A stretch of 64,000 nt of DNA from Pseudomonas sp. GD03919. Its GTDB lineage: Bacteria; Pseudomonadota; Gammaproteobacteria; Pseudomonadales; Pseudomonadaceae. The stretch lies in contig NZ_CP104582.1 in NCBI RefSeq assembly GCF_029814935.1, forward strand, positions 1,860,001-1,924,000, in the 5' to 3' direction. The translations under genes were made by a program, and so were the position numbers. Positions 9,189-17,544 of the stretch are shown here, piece after piece; the first letter of the stretch is position 1, and every line of letters begins with the position of its first letter. The notes under the pieces were generated by a model, which was not told the origin of the DNA, ran no database searches, and worked only from the letters and a program-made list of their open reading frames with translations.

Positions 9189-9724
9189 GACGTTTGCTGC
9201 TACTGATGCCGCTGCTGGCCTTTCTGGCGATTGCCGTATTCCTCTATCGCGGCCTGTTCCTCGACCCGTCCGAGTTGCCCTCGGCGCTGATCGGCAAGCC
9301 GTTTCCGGCTTTCAGCCTGCCGGCGCTGGACGATCCCGAGCGCACCCTCAGCGAGGCTGACATCAAGGGCCGGCCTGCGCTGGTCAACGTCTGGGCCACC
9401 TGGTGCCCGGCCTGCCGTCACGAGCATCCGGTGCTGAACAAGCTGGCCGAGGCCGGCGTGGTGATCCATGGGGTCAACTACAAGGATCAGCGCGAACCTG
9501 CGCAGAAATGGCTGCGCGACCTGCACAATCCCTATCAGCTCAACATCGAGGACGCCAAGGGCAGCCTCGGTCTGGACCTGGGTGTGTACGGCGCGCCGGA
9601 AACCTTCTTCGTCGATGCCAAGGGCATTATCCGTCACAAGTTCGTCGGCACCATCGACGAGCGGATCTGGCGCGAGACGCTGGCGCCGATCTACCAGCAA
9701 TTGGTTGACGAGGCCCAGCCATGA
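9185..9724 (+). CDS. ccmG: Thiol:disulphide oxidoreductase CcmG (DsbE)
   Basis: 179 residues. An N-terminal membrane anchor (about 4-20) is followed by a thioredoxin fold with active site WCPAC (Cys74 and Cys77) and the family's GVNYKDQ and GVYGAPETFFVD elements. It keeps apocytochrome CxxCH cysteines reduced in the periplasm before haem ligation. Coupled to ccmF upstream and ccmH downstream by four-base overlaps. Confidence 0.95.
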   Translation: MRRLLLLMPLLAFLAIAVFLYRGLFLDPSELPSALIGKPFPAFSLPALDDPERTLSEADIKGRPALVNVWATWCPACRHEHPVLNKLAEAGVVIHGVNYKDQREPAQKWLRDLHNPYQLNIEDAKGSLGLDLGVYGAPETFFVDAKGIIRHKFVGTIDERIWRETLAPIYQQLVDEAQP

Positions 9725-10209
9725 AGCGTCTGTTGATTTTTGCCAGTTTGGCACTGGGGCTGTTGGCCAGTGCGCATGCCGCCATCGATACCTTTGAGTT
9801 CGCCAACGACGCCGAGCGTCAGCGCTATCGCAATCTGATCGAAGAGCTGCGCTGCCCGAAGTGCCAGAACCAGAACATCGCCGACTCCGATGCGCCGATC
9901 GCCACGGACCTGCGCAATGAGATCTTCCGCATGCTCGAAGAGGGCAAGAGCAACGACGAGATCATCGATTTCCTGGTTTCCCGCTATGGTGATTTCGTCC
10001 TCTACAAACCACCGCTGACCAGCCGCACGCTGCTGCTCTGGTACGGCCCGGCCGGCATGTTGGTAATCGGCTTCGGCGTGCTTGGCGTGATCCTCATTCG
10101 CCGCCGCAGCCAGAACAAGGACCGTTTAGCCGCAGGCCTCTCCCTTGATGAGCAGACGCGCCTCGCCGCATTGCTCGAGCAAAACTCTCAGGACAACAAA
10201 GACCGATGA
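9721..10209 (+). CDS. ccmH: Cytochrome c maturation protein CcmH (CcmL-type)
   Basis: 162 residues. A signal peptide (about 1-20) precedes the redox motif LRCPKC (residues 43-48, Cys45 and Cys48), and one membrane helix lies near residues 104-124. This is the short CcmH form; the TPR part is the separate ccmI, as in other Pseudomonas. It acts with CcmG in apocytochrome thiol reduction and belongs to the haem ligase complex. Overlaps the ccmI start. Confidence 0.93.
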   Translation: MKRLLIFASLALGLLASAHAAIDTFEFANDAERQRYRNLIEELRCPKCQNQNIADSDAPIATDLRNEIFRMLEEGKSNDEIIDFLVSRYGDFVLYKPPLTSRTLLLWYGPAGMLVIGFGVLGVILIRRRSQNKDRLAAGLSLDEQTRLAALLEQNSQDNKDR

Positions 10210-11417
10210 TCGATTTCTGGTTGCCCGCCGGGCTGCTGTTGCTGACTGCCCTGGCGTTTCTACTGATTCCCGTGCTGCGCATTCGCAAGCTGCAGGCTGA
10301 AGAAGACCGTACCGCTCTGAATGTCACGCTCTATCAGGAGCGTCTGCAGGAGCTCGAAGCCCAGCGCCAGGCTGGCGTGCTTGACGATGCACAGATGGAG
10401 GCCGGCCGCGCCGAGGCTGCGCGCGAACTACTGGATGACACTGAAGGTGTGCAGCGTCGCAGCAGCGTACTTGGCGGCAAGATTCCGCTGATTTCGGCGC
10501 TGCTGGTGCCGGTACTTGGCGTGGCTCTGTACCTGCACTGGGGCGCTGCCGATGACGTTGTGCAGGCGCGCCAACTGGCCGCTGCGCAGCCGCAGAGCAT
10601 CGAGGAGATGACTGCGCGCCTGGAGCAGACCGTGCAGCAGCAGCCGGACTCCGCCGAGGCCTGGTATTTCCTCGGTCGTACCTACATGGCGCAGGAGCGT
10701 GCCGCAGATGCTGCCAAGGCCTTCGGGCGTGCCGTGGACGTCGCCGGACGTGCGCCGGAGCTGCTCGGTCAATGGGCGCAGGCGCTGTATTTCGCCGAAG
10801 GCAAACAGTGGAACGAGCGACTGCAGGCGCTTACCGACGAAGCGCTGCAGGCTGATCCGGAAGAGGTCACCAGTCTCGGTCTGCTGGGTATCGCTGCCTA
10901 CGAAAGTCAGCGCTATGCCGATGCCGTGCGCTACTGGGAGCGTCTGGTCGCCGTGTTGCCGGAGCAGGACCCGTCCCGTGCGGCCATCGCCGGTGGTATC
11001 GAACGTGCCCGCCAGCAGATGGCTGAGGGCGAGCAGCCCAGCGCTGCAGCCGAGCCGGACGCCAAGGTTCAGGTGCTGCAGGTCAGCGTATCGCTGGCGC
11101 CCGAGGTGCAGCAGAATGTGCAGCCGGACGATGCCGTGTTCATCTTTGCCCGTGCCCTCAGTGGCCCACCGATGCCGTTGGCGGTCAAGCGCCTGAAGGT
11201 TTCCGACCTGCCGGCGCAAGTCAGCCTGTCGGATGTGGACGCGATGATGCCACAGCTGAAAATCTCCCAATTCGATCAGGTGCAACTGGTGGCGCGTATA
11301 TCGCGCGCCGGCAATGCCACTCAGGGTGAGTGGATCGGCCAGAGCGGTCCTGTAGCCAACACGGCCACTGACGTACAGACGCTACTGATCGACAGCCGTG
11401 ACGGGCAGGTCCAGTGA
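10206..11417 (+). CDS. ccmI: Apocytochrome c chaperone CcmI (CycH)
   Basis: 403 residues. Two membrane helices at the N-terminus (about 4-22 and 92-112) flank a cytoplasmic coiled-coil loop ([20 protein letters not shown]). A TPR region follows (about 140-260: [20 protein letters not shown]), then a beta-rich C-terminal domain (about 285-400). CcmI binds the apocytochrome C-terminus and delivers it to CcmFH. Last standard gene of the operon; its TGA overlaps the start of the next lipoprotein gene. Confidence 0.92.
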   Translation: MIDFWLPAGLLLLTALAFLLIPVLRIRKLQAEEDRTALNVTLYQERLQELEAQRQAGVLDDAQMEAGRAEAARELLDDTEGVQRRSSVLGGKIPLISALLVPVLGVALYLHWGAADDVVQARQLAAAQPQSIEEMTARLEQTVQQQPDSAEAWYFLGRTYMAQERAADAAKAFGRAVDVAGRAPELLGQWAQALYFAEGKQWNERLQALTDEALQADPEEVTSLGLLGIAAYESQRYADAVRYWERLVAVLPEQDPSRAAIAGGIERARQQMAEGEQPSAAAEPDAKVQVLQVSVSLAPEVQQNVQPDDAVFIFARALSGPPMPLAVKRLKVSDLPAQVSLSDVDAMMPQLKISQFDQVQLVARISRAGNATQGEWIGQSGPVANTATDVQTLLIDSRDGQVQ

Positions 11418-11740
11418 GGCGCCTGGCATTGATTTGCCTGCTTGGCCTTGGCCTGAGTGGCTGCGTATTGCAGCAGCCGGCTGCACCGGTCGGTGGTCTG
11501 CCACCGGTGCAGCAGCCCTCACATCCGCGCTACGCGCCGCCGCCAGGGGTGAACAGCCACTGGAACCCGGCGCTTGGCGTGTATGTGGTCGAAGGTCGGC
11601 GCCATCTCTATTACCGCGAGCGTATCTTCTATCGTTGGGATGGCGGCTGGAGCTGGTCGCCACAGGCCGGCGGGCCGTGGCGGGATACCGACAGCTCCGG
11701 CATTCCTCCGGGGCTGTTCCGCCAGTATCAGAATCGTTGA
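11414..11740 (+). CDS. Small YXWGQ/GW-type lipoprotein, coupled to ccmI
   Basis: 108 residues, GTG start overlapping the ccmI stop. The N-terminus is a lipoprotein signal ([12 protein letters not shown], lipobox Cys17), followed by a proline-rich linker and an aromatic C-terminal part ([20 protein letters not shown], then [19 protein letters not shown]). I cannot assign a function. The overlap suggests co-translation with the Ccm operon, so a periplasmic or outer-membrane role alongside cytochrome c maturation is possible but unproven. Confidence 0.7.
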   Translation: MRRLALICLLGLGLSGCVLQQPAAPVGGLPPVQQPSHPRYAPPPGVNSHWNPALGVYVVEGRRHLYYRERIFYRWDGGWSWSPQAGGPWRDTDSSGIPPGLFRQYQNR

Positions 11741-12193
11741 TCGCGCGGTTCGGCGGGAGCAACCCGCCGCATTTCAGATAAGACTTCTCGGGTCGTCTTT
11801 CGTAGGCACTTCGGCGCGAAGGTTTTGGCTTTGCGCCGGGCTTGATTCGCTGCGCGGCGTGGCTCCTGTGCCGCATCCATGTCGAAATTCCACCCCCTAG
11901 CGAAGCTTTGTCGCTGTGGCGCTCTCTCGATTCGCGGCGGGGCGCCGCTCCTACGGGTAGGGGAATTCCGGGTTTCTGTGTAGGAGCCCCGCCCCGTGGC
12001 GAAGCTTTGCCGTTGCGGCGCTCTCGATTCGCGGCGGGGCGCCGCTCCTACGGGTAGGGGGGCCGGGTTTCTGTGTAGGAGCCCCGCCCCGGGGCGAAGC
12101 TTTGTCGCTGCGGCGTTCTCTATTCGCGGTGCAGCGCCGCCCTTGTACGGGCGGCGCATTGACGCTTGACTAACGGATAGCTTCGCTCCGGGC
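11741..12193. other. Gene-free stretch with tandem repeats
   Basis: No gene supported. About 300 bases of it are the three-copy repeat listed separately. A GC-rich hairpin (gcgccgccc...gggcggcgc, 12134-12157) lies just past the DASS transporter stop but has no T-run. Apparent open frames here only read through the repeats. Confidence 0.7.
11900..12160. repeat. Three tandem copies of a ~95-99-bp palindromic repeat
   Basis: Copies begin with gcgaagctttgtcgct or a near match at 11900, 11999 and 12094, giving periods of 99 and 95 bases. Each contains gattcgcggcggggcgccgc and ctcctacgggtagggg followed by gtaggagccccgcccc, that is, inverted halves of a Pseudomonas REP-like palindrome. The third copy is diverged. 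Confidence 0.8.
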
Positions 12194-13651
12194 TCAATGC
12201 GCCCAGATCAAACCCACCAGCAGGTAGCAGGCCAGCGTGACGACCACCACGCCGAACAGGTTGAGGGCGAAGCCGGCCTTGATCATCGACTGTATCTTCA
12301 TATGCCCGGTACCGAACACGATGGCGTTCGGTGGTGTCGCCACCGGCATCATGAAGGCGCAGCTGGCGGCGATGGCGGCCGGAATCGCCAGCAGCTCGGC
12401 CGGCATCCCCTGAGCCACGGCCAGCGCACCCAGCAGCGGCAGGAAGGCGGCGGCAGTCGCCGTGTTGGAGGTGATTTCAGTGAGGAAGATGATCACCAGC
12501 ACCACCACGCCGACTATCGCGATCACGGGCATGGCACCCAATGCGCCGAGACTCTGTGCAATCCACTCGGCCAGGCCGGAGCTGCGGATCACGCCGGCCA
12601 GCGACAAGCCACCACCGAACAGCAGCAATACACCCCATGGCAGTTTGCCGGCGCTTTCCCAGTTCATCAGGAATACGCGTTTCTTGGTGTCTACCGGGAT
12701 GATGAACAGCGCCAGTGCTGCGGCGATGGCGATGCTGGTGTCGTTTACGCCCGATACCCAGTCGGCAATCAGCGGCTGGAATATCCAGGCCAGTGCCGTG
12801 ACCACGAACACCAGTGCCACCAGCTTCTCACCCCGGCTCAGCGGGCCCAGCTCGGCCAGCTCGCTGCGGATCAGTTGAGTGCTGTCATGCCCGCTGAGGT
12901 TGAAGCCGCCACGGGTCAGCCACCACCAGGTAAAGATCAGCATCATCGCGGATACCGGTACGCCCAGCAGCATCCACTGACCAAAACCGATCTGTACGTC
13001 GTAGTTGTCGGCCAGGAAGGCGGCCAGCAGCGCATTGGGCGGTGTGCCGATCAACGTGGCGATCCCCCCCAGGCTTGCTGCATAGGCAATCGCCAACAGC
13101 AGGGCGGTGGCGAAGCGCTCACGGTCGGTCTCGCTGGTTTTATTTTCACCGGTGAGCATGGCGATCACCGACAGGCCGATGGGCAGCATCATGATGGTGG
13201 TGGCGGTATTGCTCACCCACATGCTGAGAAAGGCAGTGGCCATCATGAAACCGGCGATCTGCCTGCTCGGCTTGCTGCCCATGGCCAGCAGCGTCATCAG
13301 GGCGATGCGCTTGTGCAGGTTCCAGCGCTCCATGGCCAGGCCCAGGATGAAGCCACCGAGGAACAGGTAGATGGTCGGATTGGCATAGGGCGCGGTCGCG
13401 GCGTTGAGGCTGTCGATGCCCAGCGCCGGGATTAACAGGATTGGCAACAGCGAGGTGGCCGGAATCGGGATGGCCTCGGTCGACCACCAGGTTGCCATCA
13501 GCAAGGCCAGGCCAATGGTGGCCCAGGCTGTGCTGGAAAGGCCGCTGGGCGGTTCGGTAACCAGGCAGGCGAGCAGTAGCAAGGGGCCCAAGATCAGGCC
13601 AATCCAGGCGGCCTTGGCAGGTGCCGTGGATTCATTGGTGGTAACGGCCAT
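12194..13651 (-). CDS. DASS-family (SLC13) anion:sodium symporter
   Basis: 485 residues with about 12 hydrophobic segments. Family features: WWSTEAIPIPATSLLPILL near residue 60, the first SNT-type motif in LSMWVSNTATTIMMLPIG and the second in LTEITSNTATAAAFLPLLG, plus MPVATPPNAIVFGTG close to the end. These mark the divalent-anion:Na+ symporters that take up C4-dicarboxylates, citrate or sulphate. Substrate cannot be read from sequence; dicarboxylate is most likely. Monocistronic, on the opposite strand to the ccm operon. Confidence 0.9.
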   Translation of the reverse strand: MAVTTNESTAPAKAAWIGLILGPLLLLACLVTEPPSGLSSTAWATIGLALLMATWWSTEAIPIPATSLLPILLIPALGIDSLNAATAPYANPTIYLFLGGFILGLAMERWNLHKRIALMTLLAMGSKPSRQIAGFMMATAFLSMWVSNTATTIMMLPIGLSVIAMLTGENKTSETDRERFATALLLAIAYAASLGGIATLIGTPPNALLAAFLADNYDVQIGFGQWMLLGVPVSAMMLIFTWWWLTRGGFNLSGHDSTQLIRSELAELGPLSRGEKLVALVFVVTALAWIFQPLIADWVSGVNDTSIAIAAALALFIIPVDTKKRVFLMNWESAGKLPWGVLLLFGGGLSLAGVIRSSGLAEWIAQSLGALGAMPVIAIVGVVVLVIIFLTEITSNTATAAAFLPLLGALAVAQGMPAELLAIPAAIAASCAFMMPVATPPNAIVFGTGHMKIQSMIKAGFALNLFGVVVVTLACYLLVGLIWAH

Positions 13652-13735
13652 GGCGCGCTTCCTTCAGCTAAAAAAGGCGGGCTTTATAGCCCACAGGGCG
13701 ACTTTATGACCACGCGCTGGCTGATCGGTTTTGCT

Positions 13736-14602
13736 TCAGTCTGTTTCAGGTGCGTCCGGTGTCGGCGATGAAGTGCCCGTCTGCCGGCTGAACAATGGTC
13801 CACCGCAGCGACTGCAGAACGCCGCACTGTGCTCGTGACGGTTCTTCCGACAATGCGGGCAGTCGTGCTCCATCAGCCCGTCCTGGCGCATGGCGTTGGC
13901 CAGTTCGGCGGTGAAAATGCCGGTGGGCACGGCGATGATCGAGTAGCCGGTGATCATCACCAGCGTAGCGAGCATCTGGCCTACGGGTGTTTGCGGGGTG
14001 ATGTCGCCGAAACCCACGGTGGTCAGCGTCACCACCGCCCAATAGATACCGGTGGGAATGCTGGTGAAGCCGTTGGCAGGCCCTTCGATCACGTACATCA
14101 GCGCGCCATAAACGGTGACCAGGGTCGAGACGCTCACCAGAAACACCACGATCTTCTGCTTGCTGCCGCGCAGCGCCACCAGCAGGAAGTTGGCCTGGGT
14201 CAGGTACTGGCGCAGCTTGAGCACACGGAAGATGCGGATCATGCGGATGACGCGGACGATCATCAGGTACTGCGCATCGGCGAACATCAACGCCAGGATG
14301 GCCGGCAGCACCGCCAGCAGGTCCACCAGGCCGAAGAAACTGAAGGCATAGCGCATAGGCTTGGGCGAGCTGTACAGGCGCAAGCCGTACTCGATGGCGA
14401 ATAGCGCGGTGAAGAACCACTCCAGCGCGCCGAACACATCGGCGTACTGGTTGTGGAAGTGCTCGATGCTGTCGAGCATCACTACTATCAAGCTGGCGAG
14501 GATGGTCACCAGCAGCCAGTTGTCGAAGCGCTGCGCTGCGGGCGTGCTGGTTTCGAAGATGATGATGTAGATGCGTTGACGCCAGCTCTGCCGGTTTTCC
14601 AT
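13736..14602 (-). CDS. Voltage-gated-type potassium channel with C-terminal zinc-ribbon
   Basis: 288 residues. Six-helix ion-channel layout: S1 about 28-45, S4-like basic helix RVIRMIRIFRVLKLR (117-131) and the K+ selectivity filter TVGFGD at 195-200. The C-terminus has two CxxC pairs (CPHC and CSRC, about residues 245-262), a probable small zinc ribbon. I chose ATG 14602 (MENRQSWRQRIYIII); the frame stays open upstream but then runs into the IS element. That element ends 35 bases upstream, so the native promoter may be displaced. Confidence 0.88.
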   Translation of the reverse strand: MENRQSWRQRIYIIIFETSTPAAQRFDNWLLVTILASLIVVMLDSIEHFHNQYADVFGALEWFFTALFAIEYGLRLYSSPKPMRYAFSFFGLVDLLAVLPAILALMFADAQYLMIVRVIRMIRIFRVLKLRQYLTQANFLLVALRGSKQKIVVFLVSVSTLVTVYGALMYVIEGPANGFTSIPTGIYWAVVTLTTVGFGDITPQTPVGQMLATLVMITGYSIIAVPTGIFTAELANAMRQDGLMEHDCPHCRKNRHEHSAAFCSRCGGPLFSRQTGTSSPTPDAPETD

Positions 14603-14678
14603 GGCAACGTCCAAATTACGCGAAAGGGCACAGCCTAGGGCCTGTTGCCGTTTCGCGCTAACCAATTGATTTATAAGA

Positions 14679-14726
14679 GCAAGCTCGTATCGTTGAAGCT
14701 CTAACCCGACATCGATACGAGCTTGC
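14679..14726 (+). promoter_or_regulatory. Stem-loop abutting the transposase start codon
   Basis: gcaagctcgtatcg (14679-14692) and cgatacgagcttgc (14713-14726) are perfect 14-bp inverted repeats with a 20-base loop, ending one base before the ATG at 14728. No Shine-Dalgarno stands between stem and ATG. In RNA entering from outside, the hairpin would occlude ribosome access, a known way for IS elements to limit read-through expression. Confidence 0.65.
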
Positions 14727-14727
14727 A

Positions 14728-15477
14728 ATGCCCCGATTACTACTCAACGACGAGCATTGGTCGAAGCTGCGGGAAATTCTCCTGCACAAGGCCATCTACA
14801 ACAAGCGTGATCTACGAATGACCGTGGAGGGCATGCTGTACCGCATGCGCACGGGATGTCCCTGGAGAGACCTGCCCAAGGCGTTTGGTAACTGGAATAA
14901 GGTCTACAAACGCTTCAACGCATGGTCTGCTGCCGGCAAATGGTTCAAGGTCTTCAAGATGCTGGTGGCGGAGCCCGACATGGAGTGGGTGTTCATTGAT
15001 GGCAGCTATGCCAAGGCTCACCAGCACAGCGCAGGTGCTGCCAGCGCAAACGATGAAGCGATAGGGAAAAGCCGAGCCGGCAATACCAGCAAGATTCATC
15101 TGGCGGTGGACGCCCATGGCTTGCCCATCGAGTTTGAAATCACGGGAGGCCAAATCAATGACTGCACTCAGGCACCTGCATTGATTTCCAAGCTCCCAGC
15201 GGCAGAAACCATCGTTGCGGATAAGGGCTATGACAGCGAGAGAATCCGAGAGCAAGTTGAGCGACAAGGGGCCAAGGCCGTGATCCCGAGAAAGCGTAAC
15301 TCTGTGAAAGGCAACGCGAATCTGGACAAAGGCCTGTACCGCAATCGCCACCTGGTGGAAAACGCTTTCGCCAGGCTGAAGCACTACCGGGCGGTGGCCT
15401 CTCGATTCGACAAGCTCAAGAGAAATTACGAGAGCGTGGTGGCCATGGCCTGCGCCTTCCTATGGTTGCCCATGTAA
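14728..15477 (+). CDS. IS5-family DDE transposase
   Basis: 249 residues in a single frame. The N-terminal helix-turn-helix-type domain has EGMLYRMRTGCPWRDLPKAF, characteristic of the IS5/IS1182 superfamily. The DDE catalytic core follows: first Asp in FIDGSYAKAHQ (about 90), second in VADKGYDS (about 164) and Glu in HLVENAFARLKHYR (about 212), with the Y-R spacing typical of the Y2R-K/H signature. Nothing is truncated, so the element may be active. The group within IS5 (IS427- or IS1031-like) cannot be fixed by eye. Confidence 0.92.
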   Translation: MPRLLLNDEHWSKLREILLHKAIYNKRDLRMTVEGMLYRMRTGCPWRDLPKAFGNWNKVYKRFNAWSAAGKWFKVFKMLVAEPDMEWVFIDGSYAKAHQHSAGAASANDEAIGKSRAGNTSKIHLAVDAHGLPIEFEITGGQINDCTQAPALISKLPAAETIVADKGYDSERIREQVERQGAKAVIPRKRNSVKGNANLDKGLYRNRHLVENAFARLKHYRAVASRFDKLKRNYESVVAMACAFLWLPM

Positions 15478-15510
15478 AACGGCAACAGGCCATAGGGTAG
15501 GGCTGATGAT

Positions 15511-15575
15511 GTGGGAGGGGCTTTAGCCGCGAGCCTTGGTACCTCTGCCGGCGTCGCGGCTGAAGCCCCTCCCAC
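15511..15575. repeat. REP-like palindrome
   Basis: gtgggaggggctttagccgc (from 15511) and gcggctgaagcccctcccac (ending 15575) form a 22-bp inverted repeat with one mismatch, around a 21-base loop. It is a common Pseudomonas intergenic palindrome type, lying between the IS element and the XRE gene. Confidence 0.75.
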
Positions 15576-15602
15576 AGCTTCCGCGAAATGCAGCGCTTTC
15601 CT

Positions 15603-15953
15603 CTATTGACGCTTCTGCCTGCCCTGCAGGCGGCAGAAGCGCATGACCGTTTCCACCGCGAACTCCCGCTCCTCCCCGGACAGGGTCTCGAGCATGGCCA
15701 GCAGGGCGGCGGACTCGCCATTGCTCGTCTGCGGTTCGGCGCTTTCGGCGAAGAACTGGCTGAAGGACACGCCGAAGATCTCGCACAGGCGCTGGATGGT
15801 GAGCAGCGAGGGCAGGCTGACGCCGCGCTCGAAGCGGGAGATGGTGATCGGATCAACATCCAGTGCCAGTGACAGCTGTTCCTGCGTGATACCCATGGCG
15901 GCGCGGTGGCGGGCGATGATCTTTCCGACTGTTGCTGCGAGTTCCTGGCGCAC
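15603..15953 (-). CDS. XRE-family transcriptional regulator
   Basis: 116 residues, GTG start. The N-terminal helix-turn-helix of the Cro/CI type covers about residues 7-65 (MGITQEQLSLALDVDPITIS, then FERGVSLPSLLTIQRLCEIF). The short C-terminal part is helical (ALLAMLETLSGEEREFAVET). It probably represses its own or a neighbouring gene; the target is unknown. The 15954-16192 gap to the divergent lipoprotein gene has an AT-rich stretch near 16020-16060 that could serve both promoters. Confidence 0.82.
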   Translation of the reverse strand: MRQELAATVGKIIARHRAAMGITQEQLSLALDVDPITISRFERGVSLPSLLTIQRLCEIFGVSFSQFFAESAEPQTSNGESAALLAMLETLSGEEREFAVETVMRFCRLQGRQKRQ

Positions 15954-16192
15954 GGGTAAACCTAAATTGTCATGTCGAGATCCATGCGCGAAATGATTAA
16001 GCGTTCACACTCAGCCCGTTAGGCTCTAATTTGTTTAGATAAATAAATGATCTAATATGCATAGTGTCATGTCGCAATCATCTGGGCGCGGGCCGTGGGG
16101 AGCGTGAAACGGCCCGAGCGGAACGGGAGATTGGGGCATGGCGCCGAACGGCCAAGCGGGATCTCCCGCATCTCCTATCCAGGGATCGATAT

Positions 16193-16858
16193 ATGCAAAG
16201 AAGAATTATCATGGGGCTGCTGACCGGCAGCGCGCTGCTCGGAGGCTGCGCGCCCTATTCGCAAGCCCCGCAGCCGACCAACTTTCCGACCGAGGAGCAA
16301 CCACACATCCAGGCGGCATCGCACTGGCAACTGATCGCCGGAGACAGCGCTCGCCAACTGATGGCGGCCATGCCGGAAAAACACCCGTTGCATGTCGTGC
16401 GGGGCAATGGCGAAAGCCCGTTCGAGGAGGCCTTCACCGCGCAACTGGTCACCGAGCTGACCCGAGCCGGCTATCCGGTGATGAAGAGCGCGGACCGTCC
16501 CGGCACCCTGCTGGTCGAACTCAGCGCCCAGCCCGTGCAGTTTACCGAGCATCGCCAGCGCCCTGCCGCAGCCGGCGAACTGACGCTGCTTGCCGGCGGC
16601 TTGTGGGTGCTGCGCAATCTCTACGAGAACGCCTCACCAGGCGCTGCGATGATGGCCGGTGCCGTGGTAGTCGATACCGGCCGTTGGTTCGGCAGCAAAT
16701 ACAACGCGACGGTGCCGAAAACCGAGCTGATCGTTACCACCAGCGTTTCCAGCCACGAGCGCTATTACGCCCAGGTCAGCTCGGCCTACTACACCACCCA
16801 GAGCGACTGGGGGCTGTATGCCCGCAATGCGCTTCTGCCGGTCAAGGGGGGCTTGTGA
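16193..16858 (+). CDS. Lipoprotein of unknown function, paired with FlgO-like gene
   Basis: 221 residues starting at ATG 16193, after a purine-rich cagggat. A lipoprotein signal (MGLLTGSALLGGCAPYS, Cys about residue 19) puts the protein in the envelope. The rest is soluble, with a short hydrophobic stretch in the middle (about 123-153) and a Ser/Tyr-rich C-terminal part (SSHERYYAQVSSAYYTTQSD). Its stop overlaps the start of the FlgO-like gene, so the two are one unit. I do not recognise the family with certainty; the context suggests an envelope or flagellum-related partner. Confidence 0.7.
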   Translation: MQRRIIMGLLTGSALLGGCAPYSQAPQPTNFPTEEQPHIQAASHWQLIAGDSARQLMAAMPEKHPLHVVRGNGESPFEEAFTAQLVTELTRAGYPVMKSADRPGTLLVELSAQPVQFTEHRQRPAAAGELTLLAGGLWVLRNLYENASPGAAMMAGAVVVDTGRWFGSKYNATVPKTELIVTTSVSSHERYYAQVSSAYYTTQSDWGLYARNALLPVKGGL

Positions 16859-17394
16859 TGAAAATTGTCGCATCTTCCCTGCTGGTTCTGCTGTTGGCCG
16901 TGGTCGCCGGCTGCGCGCAGAAAAGCGGCCCGAACTACGAAAGCGCACAGAGTTCGCCCTTCATCCGCGCCAACCACCAGGCCGCCGACGCGTTGTTGCA
17001 GCAGTTGCCGGGCAGCGGTAGCACTATGCTCATCGCCACGCTGGTCAACGTCGATGCGCTGGATCGCTCCTCGACCATGGGCCGCCTGGTTTCCGAGCAG
17101 ATATCCGCGCGCTTCACCCAGGCTGGCCAGCGCATGGTGGAAATGAAGTTCCGCAACAACGTGTACATCTCGCAGAGCCAGGGCGAAATGATGCTGACTC
17201 GCGAGATTCATGAGCTGGCTAGCACCTACAACGCCCAGGCGGTAATCGTCGGCAGCTATGGCGAGAGCAAGGACTATGTGTTCATCAACCTGAAAGTGAT
17301 CCAGCCGACCACCAACGTGGTGCTGGCGACCCATGATTACGCGTTGCCGATCAACGACGACGTACGGGTGATGCTACGCGCCAAGCGTTATTGA
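16858..17394 (+). CDS. FlgO-family outer-membrane lipoprotein
   Basis: 178 residues. Signal and lipobox (VLLLAVVAGCAQKSG, Cys20) are followed by a FlgO-type domain: ANHQAADALLQQLPGS, TLVNVDALDRSSTMGRLVSE, then GEMMLTREIHELASTYNAQA and VIVGSYGESKDYVFINLKVI. In Vibrio, FlgO is an outer-membrane lipoprotein that stabilises flagella; here no flgP/flgT or flagellar operon adjoins. Coupled by a one-base overlap to the preceding lipoprotein gene. Function in Pseudomonas is uncertain. Confidence 0.82.
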   Translation: MKIVASSLLVLLLAVVAGCAQKSGPNYESAQSSPFIRANHQAADALLQQLPGSGSTMLIATLVNVDALDRSSTMGRLVSEQISARFTQAGQRMVEMKFRNNVYISQSQGEMMLTREIHELASTYNAQAVIVGSYGESKDYVFINLKVIQPTTNVVLATHDYALPINDDVRVMLRAKRY

Positions 17395-17544
17395 ATTGTT
17401 GGCCTCGAAAAAAGCGTGGTTCATCGCCAAGATCTGTCAGTTGAGCGCCAGGGATGGCGGTACCGCACAACCTAGTCGGCCCCGCGACACCCTACCGAGT
17501 CCCCACACGCACGGCCATCGCCGTAGGGTGCGCACCGCTGAGGA

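Larger units (their letters stand above)
14638..15492 (+). mobile_element. IS5-family insertion sequence, apparently intact
   Basis: About 855 bp. Terminal inverted repeats ggcctgttgccgttt (14639-14653) and aaacggcaacaggcc (15477-15491) are perfect over 15 bp. TA flanks both ends (14636-14637 and 15493-15494), a likely 2-bp target duplication. One full transposase gene lies inside. Inserted between the K+ channel promoter side and a REP palindrome. Confidence 0.88.

Noticed and set aside
12134..12157. GC-rich hairpin as terminator of the DASS transporter
   Set aside because: The stem is strong but no T-run follows on the minus strand, so intrinsic termination is not supported.
11728..12159. 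143-codon minus-strand frame with repeated peptide units
   Set aside because: It only translates the tandem DNA repeats; the repeated peptide follows the nucleotide period.
11900..12160. Possible CRISPR array
   Set aside because: Three units of 95-99 bp that are similar along nearly their whole length; there are no short repeats with unique spacers and no cas genes.
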